Under the pieces are notes generated by a model. That model saw only the letters and a list, made by a program, of their open reading frames with translations. It was not told the origin of the DNA and searched no databases. Of a DNA stretch of 64,000 bases, positions 53,760 through 63,500 are shown piece after piece. The stretch is from assembly GCF_000169175.1 (NCBI RefSeq), contig NZ_AAWS01000002.1:62001-126000 (forward strand), given 5' to 3'. Each line of letters starts with the position of its first letter. The first letter of the stretch is position 1. The stretch is from Microscilla marina ATCC 23134 (GTDB lineage Bacteria; Bacteroidota; Bacteroidia; Cytophagales; Microscillaceae). The position numbers and the translations under genes are program-made.

Positions 53760-54317
53760 ATGTCTGACAAAATGATTGACATGCCAGCGTTGTTTAAGGC
53801 ACTGGAGTTTTCGGCTTTTAAACATAAAGATCAACGCAGAAAGGGACCCCAAAACATCCCCTATATCAACCATCCAATACAGGTAGCCCATGTGTTGATA
53901 GAAACCGGACAAGCATACAATACCAATTTGTTGATTGCGGCCATTTTGCACGATACTATAGAAGACACAGACACGACCGAAGAAGAAATAAAGCAAGTGT
54001 TTGGCGAGAACGTGGCAGCATTGGTCATGGAAGTAACCGACGATAAAAACTTGTTTTGGGAAGCCCGCAAACAACTACAGATAGAAAAGTCTCCCTTTGC
54101 TTCATACGACGCCAAGTTGTTAAAGCTGGCCGATAAAATATGCAATGTACGCGATCTGGTAATCAATCCACCTGATAAATGGTCGCTAGACCGAAAGCTG
54201 GAATATCTTCAGTGGGCAAGCGACGTAATAGCTGGCATCAGAGGGGTTAACCAACCTATGGAAGATCTGTTTGACGAATGGATTTACAAAGCCAAAGCTT
54301 ATTACAAGATGAGTTAG
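53760..54317 (+). CDS. MESH1-like ppGpp hydrolase (HD domain)
   Basis: This 185-residue single-domain HD phosphohydrolase lacks the synthetase and TGS/ACT domains of SpoT. It is expected to remove the 3'-diphosphate from ppGpp. Metal-site residues visible are H38 (INHP), H64-D65 (ILHDTIED) and the late aspartate in LKLADKICN. KDQRRKGP holds the usual basic substrate loop. Its length equals that of small alarmone hydrolases. A clear cognate small synthetase is not in the window. It begins 30 nt after the element. Confidence 0.85.
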   Translation: MSDKMIDMPALFKALEFSAFKHKDQRRKGPQNIPYINHPIQVAHVLIETGQAYNTNLLIAAILHDTIEDTDTTEEEIKQVFGENVAALVMEVTDDKNLFWEARKQLQIEKSPFASYDAKLLKLADKICNVRDLVINPPDKWSLDRKLEYLQWASDVIAGIRGVNQPMEDLFDEWIYKAKAYYKMS

Positions 54318-54713
54318 GCGTTTTAGAGTGTGGTGCAGTCTGCGGGAACTAATAATGAAGATTTGGGTGGTTTACTGTCTAAAACTGATTGTTGCTGATG
54401 TTCATCTGGTGTGCTGGCTATCAAGCTACTACAGCTTTATCTGAGCGTAGAGATATACCTCAGTTATTTTTGACGAAAGCCTTCCTGTTATTTCCTTTAT
54501 TATAAAAAAAATATTAGATTTCCTCTTTAATACTAGCGTATATTTAAGGAAAATTTAACTTTACACGAAAAAAGTTTCATTCAACTACTTTGCCAGTCTT
54601 TTTGGTCAAAAACTTCAAAATAAAACACCATAACCGTTTTAAAATTTTGAAAAAATAAGCGTACTTTGCTTGGCTAAACAGTGACTGATATCCAAATTAA
54701 CATAAAGAATGAT
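54318..54713. other. AT-rich intergenic gap
   Basis: I see no gene, hairpin or repeat of note. The stretch just upstream of 54681 probably carries the promoter of the small zinc-ribbon gene. Confidence 0.4.
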
Positions 54714-54869
54714 ATGGAAGAGCAAGAGAAAGAATCAAAACCCAAAACGCCTCTTCGTTGTCGCATCTTAGGACATGAGTGGAAGGGTGATAGTTTGAGA
54801 AGAGTATGCCTTCGTTGCGGAAAAGTGCAAATCTCTAAGTTTTCTACTGATAACTGGGTAGATGCTTAG
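54714..54869 (+). CDS. Small zinc-ribbon-like protein
   Basis: The 51 residues begin MEEQEKESKPKTPLRCRILG, followed by HEWKGDSLRRVCLRCGKVQ. The cysteine and histidine spacing (C-x3-GH, then C-x2-C) fits a compact zinc-binding finger found in small bacterial proteins. The ATG at 54714 is used; a GTG at 54681 would add 11 residues. A terminator at 54879 closes the unit. The function is unknown. Confidence 0.55.
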   Translation: MEEQEKESKPKTPLRCRILGHEWKGDSLRRVCLRCGKVQISKFSTDNWVDA

Positions 54870-54878
54870 GCAAGATAA

Positions 54879-54914
54879 GAAGCCTTTATCAACAAACAGA
54901 TAGGGGCTTTTTTG
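54879..54914 (+). terminator. Intrinsic terminator
   Basis: AAGCC and GGCTT arms, with inner ATC/GAT pairing, are followed by a run of T. It lies ten nucleotides after the zinc-ribbon stop. Confidence 0.65.
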
Positions 54915-55087
54915 TGGCGCAGTCATCATTGTAAATAAACCATCGTAAATAGTTTGCCAGCATGCATCCTTTATAAACCCATACCTTACATTGGGTGTGC
55001 TAAAGTTGCCATTGGTGAACTATAACCCCTTGCATTACCACTTTTTATGTAACTTGCTTGCCTCAATACCCTTAAAACTTATAAAAT

Positions 55088-55495
55088 ATGAAGCAAATTA
55101 ACTACCTGTGGTTGGTACTTGCCTTGTGCATGCTGGGGAGCTGCTCGACGGCAAAAAAAAACCAGGCAAAAAAAAACATGGTAAAACTTTCGGCGCTTCA
55201 AGGCGAAGTGAGCCTTAAAAAGGGGCAAAAAGCTTATTATGAAGCATCAGTGCATGGTTCGGTAGGCTATACAGTAAGTGTACTTGTACAAAACGATGCT
55301 GTGCTTAAGTTTGTCGAGTCAAACTATACCTACAAAAACCCAGAGAAAAGTCACATGAGCGGGGGAGATGAAGGGATCAAAACCTATGTTTTTGAGGCAG
55401 CTAAGCCGGGACAAGCAGTTTTAAAGATTATCGAAAAATTTAGAGGTGATGTGCGCAACACCCACCGTATAAAGATAGATGTAAAAGACAAATAG
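55088..55495 (+). CDS. Chagasin-like (I42) protease-inhibitor lipoprotein
   Basis: The 135 residues begin with a lipoprotein signal (MKQINYLWLVLALCMLGSC, lipobox LGSC). A lysine-rich spacer and an Ig-like beta domain follow. GSVGYTVSVLVQNDAVLKF, MSGGDEGIKTYVFEAAKPGQ and AVLKIIEKFRGD correspond to the three loops and final strands of the chagasin (I42) family, which blocks cysteine peptidases. It should sit in the periplasm or outer membrane. The assignment rests on loop order; the RPW-like motif is not exact. Confidence 0.6.
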   Translation: MKQINYLWLVLALCMLGSCSTAKKNQAKKNMVKLSALQGEVSLKKGQKAYYEASVHGSVGYTVSVLVQNDAVLKFVESNYTYKNPEKSHMSGGDEGIKTYVFEAAKPGQAVLKIIEKFRGDVRNTHRIKIDVKDK

Positions 55496-55565
55496 GGTTT
55501 GCTTGAATAAATGCAAACCAGCGACAAGGGTGAATAAAGCAGGTGAGCCGATAAAATATGAACTT

Positions 55566-55610
55566 TTATTGAAAGATGTTTTACTCTTTTGGTAAAAATA
55601 CCTAAATTTG
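55566..55610 (+). promoter_or_regulatory. Promoter of rpmE2
   Basis: A perfect TAnnTTTG box, TAAATTTG, lies at 55603-55610, with T-rich sequence upstream as a weak -33 element. The L31 start follows 52 nt downstream. Confidence 0.5.
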
Positions 55611-55661
55611 CAAGCCTTTTGAATGAGAAGTCATTATAATTATTTAAAATACTGAAAAGAA

Positions 55662-55934
55662 ATGAAAAAAGATATTCATCCTGAATATAGAGACGTTGTT
55701 TTTAAAGATACCTCTTGTGGATTTCACTTCACCACTCGTTCTACTGTCGAAACAAAAGATACTATTACGATGGAAGATGGCAATACTTACCCATTGGTAA
55801 AGCTTGAAGTAACTTCTGAATCTCACCCTTTTTACACTGGTAAAAACGTGCTTTTGGATACCGCGGGACGTGTTGAGAAGTTCAACCGTAGATTTAAAAA
55901 GAAAAGTGATAACAAAACAGAAGAAGAAGCATAA
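55662..55934 (+). CDS. rpmE2: 50S ribosomal protein L31, type B
   Basis: This 90-residue ribosomal protein of the large subunit central protuberance reads [20 protein letters not shown], then [14 protein letters not shown] and [20 protein letters not shown], ending in a charged tail (KTEEEA). The CxxC zinc ligands of the type A form are absent, which defines the zinc-independent type B paralogue. It is a single gene with its own promoter and terminator. Confidence 0.95.
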   Translation: MKKDIHPEYRDVVFKDTSCGFHFTTRSTVETKDTITMEDGNTYPLVKLEVTSESHPFYTGKNVLLDTAGRVEKFNRRFKKKSDNKTEEEA

Positions 55935-55958
55935 GCTTCATACTTTGTTTACATCACC

Positions 55959-55999
55959 AAAAAGTCTCTCAAATACACACGCTATTCGAGAGACTTTTT
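55959..55999 (+). terminator. Terminator of rpmE2
   Basis: AAAAAGTCTCTC and GAGAGACTTTTT arms form a 12-bp perfect stem ending in T. Confidence 0.8.
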
Positions 56000-56033
56000 A
56001 CTTTTGTATTCATTCAAAAACAGCTTCTGCGCC

Positions 56034-56069
56034 AAAAAAAATTACGAAGCACCCAAGTACCTCGTAATT
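56034..56069 (-). terminator. Terminator of the LolA-like gene
   Basis: AATTACGA and TCGTAATT arms; on the minus strand the stem is followed by a run of T. A near copy occurs at 57721-57760. Confidence 0.7.
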
Positions 56070-56124
56070 TGTCATTCCTTCTCGCATTTTTTGCAGCTTA
56101 CTAAAGCTATGGCACCATTGTCCG

Positions 56125-57561
56125 CTATTTTTTTCTGCCCGGAAACTCAAACAATTGGTGGTTTACTGGAGCATTGAAGGTATATTTATCTACTTTGACA
56201 ATCATATGCATGCCCTCTTCCTGAATCATATACACAAGTTTTGGCAACAACTGTCCATCTTTGCGTTCATACTCCAGGCAATAACCTTCTTCTTCACTGT
56301 CTTTATCTTTATTTTTTACCATCACATAGGTTTTGGCATCTAAATAAAAATAGGTTGTCTTGTTTTTGTTTTGCATCAAGGCTATTTTGTGACAAAGCTT
56401 CTTGCCAATATACACTCTAGAGATGTATTTGACTTCGTGTCCGTTCTTCTTGTAATGCACTAATTCCTTGTCAGAAAAATCAAAATCATTATTTTCCTCT
56501 TTTTTTATAATTTTTGGCTCTTTCGATTTAAATGGGTTTACCTCCCAGGAAACTTTTCCATTTTTAACCGATTTAAACACCTTGTCCTCCAGTTTCATTT
56601 CCATATAACTTTTGTTTTCCTTTAGTAGCAATATGGTGTGCATTGGAAATCCTTTTTTTGATCCATTAAAAAACACTGTACACTCCATTTTTACGTTTTC
56701 TATCCCTTTCTCACTCTTTGCGTGTAGTTTGATATATCGAGCTACAATCTGTTCTGCCGTAAATTGAAGATCCGGCTCTAGAGTTTTACCTTCATTGATC
56801 AAATGCGCAAATTGATTGCTAGAATAACTTGTTTCCCCATCGTAGGCAAATATATTATCTGCTACCTCAGGGTTAGCCCAAATACTATCAATTACCCATA
56901 CGCCATTTGGAGTATCCGTTTTTACACCCGTGGGTAAATAAAGCCCTGAAGCATCTTCTTTGTGGGTGTATCCTTGTATATACACTATAGACTCAAAGCT
57001 TTGTCTGTAAAGCAATAGCCCCGTTTTTGAGTCAAAATAATATACCTTTTGTTTCACTCCTTTGCCATAATGCAATACCTGTACTTGTTTGCCCTGCCAG
57101 GTGCCCGTACTGTCGTATACCGCCAGGTTTCGGTCTCTACCAATCAAAAACATAGGGTAAAATTTATTGATGGTGGTTAAGGCACTGATCTTGGCGTTGA
57201 GCGCATAGCGAGGCTTGCCCCCGTTTTCCATTGGGTTCACCTCCCAGGTATCTACACCATCGTATGCCTGAACAAAGTGCTGACCCATAGCCTCCATGTC
57301 CATACGTACTTTATCATATTTGATTGTAGTCTTCATAGAGCCTTCTATCTTCTTATTTTTATATTTGCCAAAGATTTTCCAGCTCACTACTTTGGCCAAA
57401 TTATCGCGCCCCCCTATAGCCTGTAGATAGCGGTCAATTATTTGTTGGGCTTTGGCGTCGGTATTGTTAACAGGTGAACTGAGGCTTTGCGCAAATAAAG
57501 AAGGAGCGAACATCAGCAAAGAAAATAGGCTGAATAATAAGAGGTGTTTTTTCGTTGTCAT
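56125..57561 (-). CDS. Secreted protein with two LolA-like domains
   Basis: The 478 residues begin with a signal peptide (LLFSLFSLLMFAPSLFAQS). Two related halves follow that look like outer-membrane lipoprotein-sorting (LolA/DUF4292-like) beta half-barrels. The first starts AQQIIDRYLQAIGGRDNLAK with WEVNPMENGG. The second starts AEQIVARYIKLHAKSEKGIE with WEVNPFKSKEP. The repeated starts and WEVNP motifs support an internal duplication. It is probably periplasmic and lipid- or lipoprotein-binding, but no substrate is known. The stop lies 55 nt from its terminator. Confidence 0.75.
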   Translation of the reverse strand: MTTKKHLLLFSLFSLLMFAPSLFAQSLSSPVNNTDAKAQQIIDRYLQAIGGRDNLAKVVSWKIFGKYKNKKIEGSMKTTIKYDKVRMDMEAMGQHFVQAYDGVDTWEVNPMENGGKPRYALNAKISALTTINKFYPMFLIGRDRNLAVYDSTGTWQGKQVQVLHYGKGVKQKVYYFDSKTGLLLYRQSFESIVYIQGYTHKEDASGLYLPTGVKTDTPNGVWVIDSIWANPEVADNIFAYDGETSYSSNQFAHLINEGKTLEPDLQFTAEQIVARYIKLHAKSEKGIENVKMECTVFFNGSKKGFPMHTILLLKENKSYMEMKLEDKVFKSVKNGKVSWEVNPFKSKEPKIIKKEENNDFDFSDKELVHYKKNGHEVKYISRVYIGKKLCHKIALMQNKNKTTYFYLDAKTYVMVKNKDKDSEEEGYCLEYERKDGQLLPKLVYMIQEEGMHMIVKVDKYTFNAPVNHQLFEFPGRKK

Positions 57562-57720
57562 TGATCACGTATTTTTTGAATTACTAAAATAAGTTGTATG
57601 AGGCATTTCCTCACTATAGCAATATACTGCGATTATTCTATTCATGTTGCCCTTTATCCCCTCAAAACTTACCTGTATACTGTGATAGATAAAATTATAT
57701 TGCAGGTATATTTGTCTCAC

Positions 57721-57760
57721 AAAAAAAAAAAATTACGAAGCACCTAAGCACCTCGTAATT
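57721..57760 (-). terminator. Terminator of the amidohydrolase cluster
   Basis: AATTACGA and TCGTAATT arms are followed on the minus strand by a long run of T. The stem and loop nearly repeat the terminator at 56034-56069. Confidence 0.75.
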
Positions 57761-57823
57761 AGCTTTTCTTACGGTTGGTTGATTATTGAAAAAGTCGTAA
57801 CCGCAGACCTTTTTAACTCATTT

Positions 57824-59152
57824 CTAATCATATTTTTTCTTAAAACGACGGTACAACTGCTGCTGTTTATCATCCAGAATAAGCTTTTTACCCCTGATAA
57901 AAGCGTGTTCTATGTCGTTGGTCAGCATGTCGAGCACATCGCCCTTGGAAATAAACAAAGTAGCCTGTTTGCCTTTTTCTATGCTCCCTACTTGCTTGTC
58001 AATCCCCAGTATTTTGGCATTGTTCAAAGTAATCATCTCTACCGCTTTTTCGGTGCCCAAGCCGTGGGCAGCTGCTGTACCTGCATGAAAAGGCAAAGTG
58101 CGCACTCTCCAGCCGTGGTCTGCCATACTAATGCCACGCTCATTGCCTACGGTAAGCCCCGTAAGTACCCCCGCTTTGGCAAGCATGCCAGGTAGTTTGT
58201 AAGCATAGGCTATATCGTGGTGATTGACCAAAGGCAAACGGTGAGTAGCGTTGATCACTACCGGAATCTGGTGTTCTTTGAGAAAATTTGCCACCCTTAC
58301 TGCATCATAACCACCTACAATACCTACTTTTTGTACCCCATGGGTTTTGGCAAATTGTACACTTTCTACAATGTCTTTGCTATAACTTGCGTGAATAAAC
58401 AAGGTTTTGCTACCATCAAACAAGCCTCGCATTGCCTCCAGCTTAAGATTTACTTTGGCTGGTTTGGCTACTGCAGCATAGGCTTTGGCTTCGCGCATAG
58501 CATTGGTCAACAAATGAATGATTCGTTGGCGGCGTTTGTTGGCCTTGCCCCCAAAAGGATTGCCTCTGCGACGACTGCGCGAAAAACGTGCAGGCCAGTT
58601 CAGGTGAATGGCATTATCTGCCTTGAGCACGGCATCTTCCCAGTTCCAACCGTCCAGTTCCATGATCGACGAAGTACCCGATACAATGCCTCTATCTGGA
58701 GTAGCCTCCACCAATAGTACCCCTGTGTAGCGCAATGTAGGCAACACATCAGAGTCGGTGTTAAAAGAGGTAAGGGCCCGCACATTGGGGTTAAAGTTTC
58801 CCTGTTCACTGCGGTCAACACTTGCCTTTACAGCGTTTACCTCTACCAAACCTACTGGAGTGTTCAGGGCAATAATGCCCGGATATACGTGTTTGCCCTT
58901 GCCATTGATTACCTGAGCCCCAGTGGTGTTGATGCTGGTGCCTACCTCGGTAATGATGCCTTGCTCAAAGCGCACACTCGCGTTGTTCATTACCTGCCCG
59001 TTGCCTACATGAATAGTGGCTCCTTGTATTACTATAGGCTTACTTTGTGGGTCGGCTGGTTTTATTCTTTGGGCTTGCGCCGAAAATACTACTCCACAAA
59101 GCAATGCTACAGTGCAAACGAATGTTTGAATACTATTTCTTCTTTGCATCAT
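57824..59152 (-). CDS. Amidohydrolase-family paralogue lacking HxH (3rd in cluster)
   Basis: The 442 residues with a signal peptide (VALLCGVVFSAQAQR) have the composite-domain start IVIQGATIHVGNGQVMNNAS and the amidohydrolase-like end GLGTEKAVEMITLNNAKILG and IEKGKQATLFISKGD. At the place of the metal-binding HxH (GKHVYPGIIALNTPVGLVEV) no histidine pair is present, and the late aspartate is replaced (VGNERGISMADHG). It is therefore probably not a metal hydrolase. Its start overlaps the stop of 59133 by 20 nt, indicating translational coupling. Confidence 0.8.
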   Translation of the reverse strand: MMQRRNSIQTFVCTVALLCGVVFSAQAQRIKPADPQSKPIVIQGATIHVGNGQVMNNASVRFEQGIITEVGTSINTTGAQVINGKGKHVYPGIIALNTPVGLVEVNAVKASVDRSEQGNFNPNVRALTSFNTDSDVLPTLRYTGVLLVEATPDRGIVSGTSSIMELDGWNWEDAVLKADNAIHLNWPARFSRSRRRGNPFGGKANKRRQRIIHLLTNAMREAKAYAAVAKPAKVNLKLEAMRGLFDGSKTLFIHASYSKDIVESVQFAKTHGVQKVGIVGGYDAVRVANFLKEHQIPVVINATHRLPLVNHHDIAYAYKLPGMLAKAGVLTGLTVGNERGISMADHGWRVRTLPFHAGTAAAHGLGTEKAVEMITLNNAKILGIDKQVGSIEKGKQATLFISKGDVLDMLTNDIEHAFIRGKKLILDDKQQQLYRRFKKKYD

Positions 59153-60416
59153 ATTTACTTTTAAAGAGTTTGTACAAATATTTATGCTTGTCGAGCAAAT
59201 CCAATTGCTTGCCCTGAATAAAAGCGTGCTCTACTTTGTTGCCCAACATATCGAGCAAATCGCCCTTAGACACCACAATGGTAGCCTGCTTGCCTTTCTC
59301 CAGGCTTCCCACCTTTTTGTCAATCCCCAATATTTTGGCGTTGTTCAAGGTAACCAGTTGCAACGCTTCTTCTTTGTTGAGCCCATAGGCTGCCGCTGTA
59401 CCCGCCTGAAAAGGCAAGTTGCGGGCACCCATTGGTTCGCTGCTGTCGTAACTCAAGCCTACGGTAAGCCCGGCTTTTTTGAGCAAATAGGGCAAGCGGT
59501 AGGGATGATCTACCCCAGTGCCTGAGTGCATTGGTAGGCGGTGCAGGCGTTGCAAGATCACGGGAATATTATGTTTCTTGAGAAAATCCGCCACCTTAAG
59601 AGCTTCTTTGCCATCTGCCAACACAATCCGTTTTACTCCGTGCGCTTTCGCGAAAGTGATGCCCTCTACAATATCTTTGGAAAAATTGGTATATAAATAC
59701 AGGGTTTTGCTGCCGTCAAACAAGCCCCGCATTGCCTCAAACTTGAGATTTATTTTGGCGGGCTTGTCTATTTTGGCGTAGGCACTCGCCTGCCTGAACA
59801 TATCTTCTGCCTTGCGGCGTTGTTGTTTGAATTGACGGTTGGGAACAGTTCGCCCCCGTCCGCTGTACACACGAGGAATCCAGTGCATTTGAATGCCCTC
59901 ATCCATCGTATGCACCGCGTCTTCCCAGTTCCAGCCGTCTAGCTCCATAATGCTCGAAGTACCTGCGATAAAGCGACCATTTGCCACTACTTGCACCAAC
60001 ATGATGCCGTTACTACGTAAAGTAGCAATTACCTCCGAATCGGTATTGTAAGCCACCAAAGAGCGTACTTCAGGGTTAAACAAACCCTGTTCACTCACAT
60101 CTAAGGTAGACCTTACTGCCCCTATTTCGTGCAAACCCAAGTTGTTGTCGGGCAATATCAACCCTGGGTATACGTGCTTGCCTTGTACATTGATTAACCT
60201 GGCTCCAGAGGTGTTTACACTGGTACCCACTTCGGTAATCAAGCCCTTTTCAAAGCGAATGCTCGCGTTATTGATTATCTGTCCATTGCCCACATGAATA
60301 ATGCCTCCTTGCAGCACTATAGGCGCACTTTGGGGCTTTGCCGGGGTAGGTATTTGGGCTTGCGCCTGCCACGCCAGCAACAAGAGCGCCCAAATGAATG
60401 TGATTCTTTTTATCAT
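59133..60416 (-). CDS. Amidohydrolase-family paralogue lacking HxH (2nd in cluster)
   Basis: This is a close 427-residue relative of its downstream neighbour, with a signal peptide (FIWALLLLAWQAQAQ) and matching blocks: APIVLQGGIIHVGNGQIINN, TSSIMELDGWNWEDAVH, MRGLFDGSKTLYLYTNFSKD. The HxH site reads GKHVYPGLILPDNNLGLHEI, again without two histidines. The two genes arose by duplication. Exported, so probably periplasmic. Function unknown; they may be regulatory or structural partners of the intact enzyme at 60559. Confidence 0.8.
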   Translation of the reverse strand: MIKRITFIWALLLLAWQAQAQIPTPAKPQSAPIVLQGGIIHVGNGQIINNASIRFEKGLITEVGTSVNTSGARLINVQGKHVYPGLILPDNNLGLHEIGAVRSTLDVSEQGLFNPEVRSLVAYNTDSEVIATLRSNGIMLVQVVANGRFIAGTSSIMELDGWNWEDAVHTMDEGIQMHWIPRVYSGRGRTVPNRQFKQQRRKAEDMFRQASAYAKIDKPAKINLKFEAMRGLFDGSKTLYLYTNFSKDIVEGITFAKAHGVKRIVLADGKEALKVADFLKKHNIPVILQRLHRLPMHSGTGVDHPYRLPYLLKKAGLTVGLSYDSSEPMGARNLPFQAGTAAAYGLNKEEALQLVTLNNAKILGIDKKVGSLEKGKQATIVVSKGDLLDMLGNKVEHAFIQGKQLDLLDKHKYLYKLFKSKYDAKKK

Positions 60417-60438
60417 TTATTTCTTGGTTATGAGTCAT

Positions 60439-60474
60439 TGGTGTTTGACGGTTGACGTACTTTGTCAAACACCA
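60439..60474 (-). promoter_or_regulatory. Perfect hairpin between amidohydrolase genes
   Basis: TGGTGTTTGAC (60439-60449) pairs perfectly with GTCAAACACCA (60464-60474) over a 14-nt loop, in the 142-nt gap between the two genes. No T tract follows, so it looks like a processing or attenuation element rather than a standard terminator. Confidence 0.5.
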
Positions 60475-60558
60475 AATACTGTGATAACTTGCTCTTTTAA
60501 ACCCAACAGGTTTGTTCAACATCGCCACAAAAATCTGTTAGGATTGATTCCTCAAAAT

Positions 60559-63500
60559 CTATCTTCTATGGTTGTGCTCAGTTGCCTGTTCGGTGTTCAC
60601 CTTGTCCTGCTCACCGCCTAAGTGCCACAAGATACGCTCGCCGCCCAAATCGTCGCAATGCAATAAACGCTGACGACGCATACGAGGACGTTTGCCACCG
60701 CCTTTGCCACCTTTGCTCATCATTTTCTTGATCAAACGAGTGCGTTCTTTTTTCACTTCAGCGCGTTTTTGCTCGTCTTGTTTGGCGTCATAGTATACTG
60801 TCCCTTCAATAATGGTTTTGTCAGCTTTGGCATAAATAGACAAAGGGTTGGCTGTCCACAATACCAAGTCAGCATCTTTGCCCGTTTTGATACTACCAAT
60901 GCGCTTGTCGAGGTGCAGCAACTTGGCAGCGTTCAAGGTCACCATTTTCAGGGCTTCTTCCTGCGATACGCCCCCGTATTTTACTGCTTTGGCAGCTTCT
61001 TGGTTGAGGCGGCGTGCCATCTCCGCATCATCAGAGTTGATCGCCACTACTACTCCAGCCTGGTGCATCAATGCCGCATTGTAAGGAATGGCATCTTTTA
61101 CTTCGTATTTGTATGCCCACCAGTCAGAAAAAGTAGAGCCACCTGCTCCGTGCTTCGCCATTTTGTCGGCCACTTTGTAGCCTTCCAAAATATGGGTAAA
61201 AGTATTGATTCTGAAGTTGAATCGTTCGGCTACCTTCATCAACATGTTGATCTCTGACTGTACATAAGAGTGACAGCTCACAAAGCGTTTTTTCTCCATT
61301 ACCTCCAGCATAGCCTCTAGCTCAAGGTCTTTGCGGAAGTTAGCCCCACCCTTGGCTTTGGCTGCTTTGTATTCTTTGGCACGGGTAAAAGCGTCTACAA
61401 ATACTTGTTCTACCCCCATACGGGTTTGAGGATAACGGCCTCTTGCCAGAAAACCATAACGAGAGCGTTTTACGTTTTCGCCCAAGGCAAATTTGATGTA
61501 TCCATCGGTGCCAGGGATAAGCAATTTTTCGGGTGCTTCTCCCCATTTAAGTTTAATCAATGCCGATTGACCACCTACCGGGTTTGCTGACCCATGCAAC
61601 AGTTGGGCAGCTGTAACTCCCCCCGATAGCTGACGGTAAATGTTGATGTCTTCAGAGTCTACTACGTCTTCCATTCTTACCTCGGCAGAGTTAGACTGAG
61701 AGCCTTCGTTTACACTGCGCAAGGCAATGTGTGAATGTTCGTCTACAATGCCTGGAGTTAAATGTTTGCCTTTGCCGTCTACTACTTTGGCACCACCTGC
61801 TGACAAGTTTTTACCTATTTTGGCAATCTTACCGTTTTTGATCAATACATCCGTATTTTCAAGTATGCCGTCTTTCTCGTTGGTCCATACGGTGGCATTT
61901 TTAATGAGCATGTCGGTTGCTTTAGGCTTTTCTTTGTTGCCAAAAGCCACAAAAGGATAAATTACTTCGCCCATGTCAGATTGAGTAGCGGGTGTTTTTT
62001 TCTTGCTATCTTTTCCTTTTTTGTCTTTCTTTTGGGGGGGAGGAGGCAACTTGCCTTTATAAGTGGCTGCCCAGGCAATGGTTTTACCCTCAGCATCTTC
62101 TCCGGTTCCGGCAAACTTCTTTTTGGCTGCCCAACCCGACAAACGCGTTTTTAAAGCACCTTTCTTTTTCTTGTCCAAGTTAAAACTCAAGGTTACCAGG
62201 CTTCCCGACATTTTTCCTTTTACCTTGGTATTGCTAGAGTCGCCAGGTTGTTTGATGGCAAACTTAGGGCTGCCCGGCTTGCCGCTTACGTGTAGTTCGT
62301 AGCCGCTTTTAGTGCCCAAAGTCATAGCGTATACTCCACGCAAATCAAGCGTAGGCATTGTTTTGAGCACATAACGTTTGCCTTGTACCCAGTTTTCGTA
62401 AATACTGTTTTTTCCCTTAAACAAGTTGCCCGAAGTAATGATAAAGTTGGCGTGCATTCCTTTTTTGAGGCTCCCCAATTGGTTGTCCATTTTCATTAAC
62501 TGAGCAGGCGTGTATGTCAAAGCTTTGAGCGCTGTTTTTTCACTTAAGCCCATTTTTATGGCTTTTTTCAGGTTTTTCCAGAAAGCAGGGTTACCCGCTG
62601 CAGTAAGCGCAAAGTTAACTCCGGCTTTTTCTAAGCGTGCCAGGTTGGTAGCGGCAAGCTCCCAATGTTTCATTTGTGCCAGCGACACCATCTCGGCATC
62701 TAGAGGATCTTCTACTTTAAAGGCTTTTGGAAAACGTAAAGGCAATATGAACGAGGCTCCCGTCGCTTTTATTTCGTCCATACGGTGGTACTCATCGCCA
62801 CTGCCACGAATGATAAATTCTTTGCCAAACTCTTTGGCCACCTTGTGTATAATCAGGGCATCTTGCCAGTTGCGGGCTTCAAAGATGGCAGGCAACTTTT
62901 TGGTAGCGTTGAATGCGTCTAACGAGAGGTTTTTTTCTTTTTTGCCGCCTCCTTTGGCATACCAGTCAGCATCGAGCATTGTTTGGCGAACCAAGGCTAC
63001 CGTACCCATCATAGAGTTGGGGTAAGGTTGGGTAGAGCTTCCCTTGCTAAAAGAGTAATGGGTAGAAGCTTGCCCTTTCAGTATGACCTCGTTGTCACGT
63101 CCGTTTGCCAGGGTTACCAAGGCTCCGGTTCCACGCATTACTCCATCTTGTTTGTGGGTGAGTACTGCGCCAAAACCCATTTTTCTCCATTTTTTCGCCT
63201 GTTTTTGGTCAATGGTAAACAGTTGTTCAGCGTTTACTTCGGGCAACACGGTTTGGTTCCAGTTATAAGCCCCCTTTTTTTTAGAAATAAATTGGTCGAT
63301 GCTTGCCGCAAAACTAGCAAAGCTAAATCCCCGGCTTCGTTTGGGTTTAGGCATCGCATAGCCAGTGTAGAGGTCAATCATCGAAGGATAAACATATTTT
63401 CCTTTCAGGTCTATTTCAGTGGCTCCTTTAGGCACTTTTAATCCTTTGCCTACTGCAGTTACCTTACCATTGCGTATAACAAGGGTAGCTCCTTCTACCT

